Shown here: positions 3,901 to 6,490 of the stretch, piece after piece
Layout of the letters: each line of letters starts with the position of its first letter
Numbering within the stretch: position 1 is the stretch's first letter
Program-made: the position numbers and the translations under genes
DNA from: Bacteroidetes bacterium GWA2_30_7
GTDB lineage: Bacteria; Bacteroidota; Bacteroidia; Bacteroidales; GWF2-33-38
DNA length: 6,490 bases
NCBI GenBank assembly: GCA_001768155.1
Contig: MENC01000029.1
Location: 1-6,490 of the forward strand
Direction: 5' to 3'
The notes under the pieces: generated by a model
What the model saw: only the letters and a program-made list of their open reading frames with translations
Told to the model about the DNA's origin: nothing
Databases searched by the model: none

Positions 3901-6490
3901 AGTGGCCCAATACAAGGCATGCAGCAAGTTTTAACCCGGCAGGTACAGTTCAAATCGGAGTCTGGAACGGAACTACTTATGATGCAACTGCCTCAACTGT
4001 CAGTGGTTCAAATCCGTATCTTGCAACTTCAACTGCCACAATCTCAACATTTAATGCTGCAAATCCTTATGTTGTAGCAAATGACGACGCTTTTGCTCCA
4101 TATTACTACACAACACAAGATGGTGATTGGAATACTTCATCAACATGGACTTGTTCGTGTGTTCCGGCTTCAAACACAAATGTTGTTATTAATCATGCAG
4201 TTACTGTAAATGCTGCTGTCGCAAATCCGGCAACCACTGTAACTATTAGTGCTTCAAAATCAATTACTTTTGGTGCAAGCGGAACATTAACTACAACAAC
4301 ACTTACAATTGATGGTTCGCTTATTATGAGTTCAGGAGGCACATTTACAATTGCAAATACCGGTACATTTACTAATAATTCAGTTTTTACTTCAGGTTCG
4401 GGAAAAATTGCTTTTGCAGGATCTGCAACAGTTTCCGGAACAAATTCTTTTTATAATGCTGATATTTCAGGAGCAGTTGATTTTGGAGCAAATTCAACGG
4501 TTACAGGAACATTAACAATACTTTCAGGTGGTTCGGTAAATACTAATGCTCCAACTTATGGTTCATCATCTACACTTGTTTATAGCACTGGCGGTGCTTA
4601 TTCCACAGGTTCTGAGTGGGGTACAGCTGCAAGCGGTCAAGGTGTTCCTTTTAATGTAAGAATTTCAACCAATAGTACTGCTTTATCTTTTACAGGAGCT
4701 TCGGCACGTACAGCACAAGGAGACATTACAATTGATGCAAGCACTACATTGACATTATCAGCCACTTCGGGAGGCGATTTATATATAAAAGGAGATATTT
4801 CTAAAGAAGGAACATTCAATCCAAACAGTAGGGCAGTTGATTTTAACGGTACTGGAACACAAACTATTACAGTCGTTGGAGGAGGAGAAATAGCATTTGA
4901 TTATTTAATAATTGACAAAAGTTCAGGAAATCTAACATTATCGTCAAGCCCTGCTACCAATATAAGAACAAATGCAACATCATCAGATGTTCTTATTTTA
5001 ACAAACGGAAGCATTGATTTAAACGGTCAACAACTAACTATCGCAGGACAAGGTGGAAATATCAGAATTGATAATTCTGCAAAAACAATTACAGGTTCGG
5101 CAGGAAGTAAAATACTCATAACAGGAAATCCAGCAACAACAAGCAAAACAGTAACACAGGTAAGTTCAGGAAGTCTAATTACCGATATTAATGTAACATT
5201 GCAAGTACAATCGGGTTGTGTTGATTTTGGAAATGGACTTACAACAGTTAACGGAACTATGGAAATATTAACTCAGGGTTGTGCTACTGGAAATGCAACT
5301 GTTTTTGGGACAAGTTCTTATTTGGTGTATAATACAGGAGGCGTTTATGAGCGTAAAATAGAATGGAACGATGGTTCTTTACAGAATGTTACAGTAAAAA
5401 GCGGATGTACTGTTGATATGGACGATACACCTGCTCAGGTAAAAACAATGGCTGGAAATCTTTTAATCGAAGATGGCGGAACAATGAAAATGTACAGTCG
5501 AAGTTCAACAGTTACAGTCAGCGGAAATGTTACAATCAACTCTACAGGAACACTTGATATGGACGATATGACCACAGCCCTTATTATAAATGGAAATATA
5601 GTAATAACTGGTACTCTTGATATGTCAACTCAGATTGGTGGCGACATTGAAATAAAGGGAAACTGGACTAAAACCGGAACATTTACTTCTCAAAACCGGA
5701 TGGTAACTTTTAATTCTACTTCTAATCAATATATTTATAGCTCAACTACTTTCGGATATTTAAAAATTAATAATTCGGGTGGGGCAGAAGTTATTTTAAA
5801 TGCAAATATTGCTCTTGAAAATACCTGCACTGGTTCTGTTGAGAGCGGTGCAATTTTTAATTTAGGAACTTATACAATTACAGATGGCGGCTCTGCTACA
5901 TTTGAAAATAAAAGCGGTGGAACAATAAAAATAGGTTCTTTGGTTGGAATTACTTCAAGTGGTGCTACAGGAAATGTTCAAACCGGAACACGAACATTTA
6001 ACGGTGCTGGAATTTATCATTACATTGGTGCAGCTAATCAAGTTTCAGGTAATGGATTGCCAACTCCGATATTATCAGGCGGAAAAGTAATAGTTGAAAC
6101 AAATGCAATATCAACCACTTTTGCAGCCTCACAAACAACAAGATTTAATTCGGGTGCAACTTTTGAAATCAGACAAGGAACTGTTAATGATAATGGAACT
6201 AATTTTTTTGCTGCTGCCGGTGATGCTGCAAATACTGGTAATTTAACTATGAGCGGCGGTTTATACCAGTTTAACGATAATTTAACACTTGGATCTGCCC
6301 TTCGATATCCCCGATTATCTGAAACTTACACTTTAACAGGAGGAGTTATTGAACTTGCTGCAACTCTTGCAAGTACTCAGTATCAACATTTAAGAGGAGG
6401 TAAAACTTATTATAAAGTAAAAATTTCGGGTGGAAGTGTTGCCGATGGTTTTAAGCGAATTTCTTCAGCTATTACCATTACAAATAATCT
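843..6490 (+). CDS. Giant repeat-rich beta-solenoid surface protein, probable T9SS cargo/adhesin (3' partial)
   Basis: One frame runs without a stop from TTG at 843 to the right edge: 1882 full codons plus two bases. TTG is chosen because an in-frame TAA sits immediately before it (840-842), it gives MKK followed by a hydrophobic signal peptide, and the next in-frame ATG is at 1104, which would remove the signal. No Shine-Dalgarno is seen. Order of parts: signal peptide 1-23; N-terminal region about 24-150; Ig-like region about 150-250; Trp entry motif 266-287; solenoid block I to about 945; beta-sandwich-like region about 946-1085; second entry motif 1087-1120; solenoid block II to the edge. 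The solenoid parts are rich in Thr, Ser, Gly, Asn and Ala, with many short T-x-T-I and SGG-type beta strands and turns. No catalytic motif was found. Large secreted Bacteroidota proteins of this build usually end in a T9SS sorting domain; that part would lie beyond the window. Adhesin or surface-layer function is inferred from architecture only. Confidence 0.95.
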   Translation, partial: MKKIIKTVIFILLIISLSVEANAQNAIVGSGFSSGWGGGGCPTGNSNFNFLAAGAGTTYILTTTANGTGNQYWRYGIDWGGTTAQWMATGGSPDLSVSPSTTYSLNTSCTTSGALYYNVPNTSYNYVFKTLDASSSPTGTVVFFEVQGAVQTISSVAQSPTSANVFPGQSVLVTATTSGTSTGQNFYLRYSDDAMSTSTVLSMAGSGTSYTATIPASVNTASKNVEYYVFSSGPSNVAADGSNADLYTINLNNNGGPNYSYAVASGWTTTADGNWSTAGTWTANAVPSSTESMGAVSILHDVTVNQNATISSISVNSAKILTISSGSTITTTGASSIDGTITNAGTMAVSGGSWTFTGTGRYKHNIDGGTIPSTTWNSGSTCEIIGVTAATSITGINQSFHHFIWNCTSQTSNMQLAGTVPTINGDFTITTSGSGTLRLANSQSPTLTVSGNFSIAAGELDLATSTGSPILTIIGNYTQTGGTVNLAPSGSTNLKTLNVAGDFSISTPGQLFNTTGIGKLIFNKTSGNQNFTSYSTGLSNNTTIIEIGNGTTKNPTLVLNSDMRVKSSSTITVFSGSTLSFGTYAITEVSATATFTANSGSILKIGSTAGITSSGATGNVQTTTRTFDVGANYVYSGSANQATGNGLPASINTLTIENSGGGGNNTVTLTNSGTLTITGTSNSLVLTSGLFSVGSANIISIPSSGTVTSGGGDFASGSAAGTTTFAGTGTVSGTVNFYNVNISNGVNFGAGSTVNGTLTINSGGWVDTNAPTYGSSSTLKYNTGAAFSTGSEWGTAASGQGVPYNVRIATNSTALTFTGGSARTAQGNITIDANTSLTLSATSGGDLILKGDWTNNGTFDPNTRAVTLGGSSLQTINSATTFDYLIMSNSSGGGVNLDASIIIDNNLNFTQGVINLGVYNLTITSGGTITGYTSARFVNTSSSGYLIMTVGGSDVTFPVGPAVSIYCPVTLNNPNTSDDFSVNTSITVTNATYNDTRRVNLQWKIVEAVAGSSASTVKLQWPNTRHAASFNPAGTVQIGVWNGTTYDATASTVSGSNPYLATSTATISTFNAANPYVVANDDAFAPYYYTTQDGDWNTSSTWTCSCVPASNTNVVINHAVTVNAAVANPATTVTISASKSITFGASGTLTTTTLTIDGSLIMSSGGTFTIANTGTFTNNSVFTSGSGKIAFAGSATVSGTNSFYNADISGAVDFGANSTVTGTLTILSGGSVNTNAPTYGSSSTLVYSTGGAYSTGSEWGTAASGQGVPFNVRISTNSTALSFTGASARTAQGDITIDASTTLTLSATSGGDLYIKGDISKEGTFNPNSRAVDFNGTGTQTITVVGGGEIAFDYLIIDKSSGNLTLSSSPATNIRTNATSSDVLILTNGSIDLNGQQLTIAGQGGNIRIDNSAKTITGSAGSKILITGNPATTSKTVTQVSSGSLITDINVTLQVQSGCVDFGNGLTTVNGTMEILTQGCATGNATVFGTSSYLVYNTGGVYERKIEWNDGSLQNVTVKSGCTVDMDDTPAQVKTMAGNLLIEDGGTMKMYSRSSTVTVSGNVTINSTGTLDMDDMTTALIINGNIVITGTLDMSTQIGGDIEIKGNWTKTGTFTSQNRMVTFNSTSNQYIYSSTTFGYLKINNSGGAEVILNANIALENTCTGSVESGAIFNLGTYTITDGGSATFENKSGGTIKIGSLVGITSSGATGNVQTGTRTFNGAGIYHYIGAANQVSGNGLPTPILSGGKVIVETNAISTTFAASQTTRFNSGATFEIRQGTVNDNGTNFFAAAGDAANTGNLTMSGGLYQFNDNLTLGSALRYPRLSETYTLTGGVIELAATLASTQYQHLRGGKTYYKVKISGGSVADGFKRISSAITITNN
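912..1592 (+). other. N-terminal beta-sandwich-like regions of the giant protein (residues 24-250)
   Basis: Residues about 24-150 begin AIVGSGFSSGW and contain YGIDWGGTTAQW and SCTTSGALYYNV, ending near VVFFEVQG. The pattern of short aromatic strands separated by Gly/Ser/Thr turns resembles N-terminal regions that I recall from other large Bacteroidota secreted proteins. Residues about 150-250 look like an Ig- or FN3-like domain: SPTSANVFPGQSVLVTATTS, then FYLRYSDD, SYTATIPAS and VEYYVFSSG, in the strand order expected for this fold. Such domains could serve for carbohydrate binding or simply as a stalk; the sequence does not decide. I cannot name a family for the first region. Confidence 0.55.
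1638..1793 (+). repeat. Trp entry motif, copy 1 (start of solenoid block I)
   Basis: Residues 266-317 read GWTTTADGNWSTAGTWT, then a VP turn (286-287), SILHDVTVNQNATISSI. Trp275 and Trp281 are six residues apart. The same layout (GxW, TW, VP, a V-I-x-H-x-V-T-V-N strand) returns at 4101-4205. This motif marks the start of beta-helix or G8-like domains in many bacterial surface proteins; here it follows the Ig-like region and opens the first repeat-rich block. Confidence 0.65.
2565..2786 (+). repeat. GITSSGATGNVQ repeat, copy 1 (residues 575-648)
   Basis: A 74-residue unit with FGTYAIT, ILKIGS, GITSSGATGNVQ, TRTF, NYVYSG and ATGNGLP. It matches the unit at 5844-6062 in order and spacing, sharing an identical 12-residue core (GITSSGATGNVQ) and the GNGLP end. 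The copies lie 1093 codons apart, one in each solenoid block, so the module has been reused between blocks. I recall similar units with an NYVYNG-like stretch in other giant Bacteroidota proteins, without a known specific function. Confidence 0.85.
3015..3521 (+). repeat. Long internal repeat, copy A (residues 725-893)
   Basis: This unit runs from FAGTGTVSGTVNFYN through NAPTYGSSSTL, STGSEWGTAASGQGVP, ARTAQG and SATSGGDL to FDYLIMSNSSGG. It is matched almost throughout by 4413-4931. In the best part (3147-3398 against 4545-4796) I count 71 identical residues of 84 without gaps. The differences are mostly conservative (F/Y, S/T, N/S, N/D). This looks like internal duplication within the gene. 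Confidence 0.93.
3684..4091 (+). other. Beta-sandwich-like region between the two solenoid blocks
   Basis: Residues about 948-1083 lose the solenoid rhythm. They contain VTFPVGPAVSIYCPVTLNNP, DDFSVNTS, RRVNLQWKIVEA, STVKLQWPN, IGVWNGTTYDA and ISTFNAANPYVVAND. The order FPVG - PVTL - FSV - (V/L)QW-I - LQW - W-N-G - FxxxNPYVV resembles a terminal or linker domain that I know from other large T9SS-exported proteins. Charged residues (R, K, E, D) are noticeably more frequent here than in the flanking repeats. It probably ends solenoid block I; its position directly before a second entry motif suggests that the protein is two related units joined in tandem. Confidence 0.6.
4101..4217 (+). repeat. 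Trp entry motif, copy 2 (start of solenoid block II)
   Basis: Residues 1087-1125 read YYYTTQDGDWNTSSTWT, then CSCVPASN and VVINHAVTVNA. Trp1096 and Trp1102 are six apart, as in copy 1 at 1638-1793, and the VP turn and the VINHAVTVN strand align with it. Unlike copy 1, it has a C-S-C pair (Cys1104, Cys1106) just before the VP turn. It directly follows the beta-sandwich-like region and restarts a repeat block. Confidence 0.68.
4413..4931 (+). repeat. Long internal repeat, copy B (residues 1191-1363)
   Basis: Second copy of the unit at 3015-3521, offset by 1398 bases (466 codons) over the well-matched part. It shares NAPTYGSSSTL, STGSEWGTAASGQGVP, SARTAQG, LTLSATSGGDL and FDYLI. Near its end it has a small insertion (VVGGGEIA before FDYLI) relative to copy A. 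Bases are also well conserved but differ at many third positions, so the duplication is not very recent. Confidence 0.93.
5220..5783 (+). repeat. Long internal repeat, diverged copy C (residues 1460-1647)
   Basis: The same order of landmarks as copies A and B is kept at low identity: VDFGNGLTTVNGTMEIL (compare VDFGANSTVTGTLTIL in B), GTSSYLVYNTGGVYERKIEW (compare STLVYSTGGAYSTGSEW), GGDIEIKGNWTKTGTF and TTFGYLKINNSGG. The GVP-NVRI-TNSTAL part and the ARTAQG part are not recognisable. Instead there is a longer stretch with the Met/Asp motifs at 5409-5627. This copy shows that the repeat family is older than the A/B duplication. Confidence 0.72.
5409..5627 (+). repeat. T-x-[D/K]-M ladder of four short repeats (residues 1523-1595)
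   Basis: Four motifs TVDM, TMKM, TLDM and TLDM start at residues 1523, 1547, 1570 and 1591, spaced 24, 23 and 21 residues. Two are followed by DD. Each is preceded by a Gly- or Cys-containing turn and followed by an SGN/GN strand start. The spacing fits one coil of a parallel beta-helix, which would stack the methionines (1526, 1550, 1573, 1594) above each other. Coil assignment is inferred. Confidence 0.6.
5844..6062 (+). repeat. GITSSGATGNVQ repeat, copy 2 (residues 1668-1740)
   Basis: Second copy of the unit at 2565-2786: LGTYTIT, TIKIGS, GITSSGATGNVQ, TRTF, YHYIGAANQ and SGNGLP. It follows copy C of the long repeat directly. In copy 1 the order is different: the unit comes before long repeat A. 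The remaining sequence to the right edge (6063-6490) continues with similar beta-strand-rich text but no further clear copy. Confidence 0.83.

Noticed and set aside
4637..4819. Minus-strand open frame of 60 codons
   Set aside because: Antisense to the conserved part of long repeat B; no independent coding evidence.
3015..4931. Long direct repeats as an insertion sequence, transposon ends or a CRISPR-like array
   Set aside because: The repeats are in-frame protein-coding modules with conservative substitutions; there is no transposase, no terminal inverted repeats, and no regular short repeat-spacer pattern.
1..6490. tRNA, rRNA or riboswitch
   Set aside because: Almost all sequence is coding, and the 99-base gap is too short and AT-rich; no cloverleaf or known aptamer pattern was seen.

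Overview
The window is AT-rich and comes from a member of the Bacteroidota that uses the type IX secretion system (T9SS). Three things point there. The first gene ends in a clear T9SS type A C-terminal sorting domain. The second gene is a giant Ser/Thr/Gly/Asn-rich surface protein built from modules common in that phylum. No Shine-Dalgarno sequence precedes the second gene, as is usual in the phylum. Genus cannot be read from this sequence.

Layout: (1) Bases 1-743 hold the 3' end of a plus-strand gene with a lamin-tail-like domain followed by the T9SS sorting domain. (2) Bases 744-842 are a 99-base AT-rich gap with many stops in all readings of interest, a small AT-only inverted repeat and one match to the Bacteroidota -7 promoter element. 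(3) Bases 843-6490 are a single uninterrupted reading frame of 1882 full codons. It starts at a TTG codon and runs off the right edge with no stop. The frame was translated base by base and no stop or frameshift was found. It encodes an N-terminal signal peptide, two N-terminal beta-sandwich-like regions, a first repeat-rich beta-solenoid block, an intervening beta-sandwich-like region, and a second solenoid block that is still continuing at the window end.

Within the giant gene a segment of about 170 residues is clearly duplicated (residues about 725-893 and 1191-1363), with a more diverged third copy at about 1460-1647. A second repeat family occurs at residues 575-648 and 1668-1740. Both solenoid blocks open with the same tryptophan-containing entry motif. 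At residues 1523-1594 four consecutive T-x-[D/K]-M motifs, spaced 24, 23 and 21 residues, suggest the length of one solenoid coil.

Both genes look like exported surface or secreted T9SS cargo, the second probably an adhesin or other large structural surface protein. They are adjacent and co-oriented, but the sequence gives no evidence of a shared pathway. I see no RNA gene, CRISPR array, insertion sequence or defence-type system. The novelty here is in the architecture of the giant protein, not in a new type of system.
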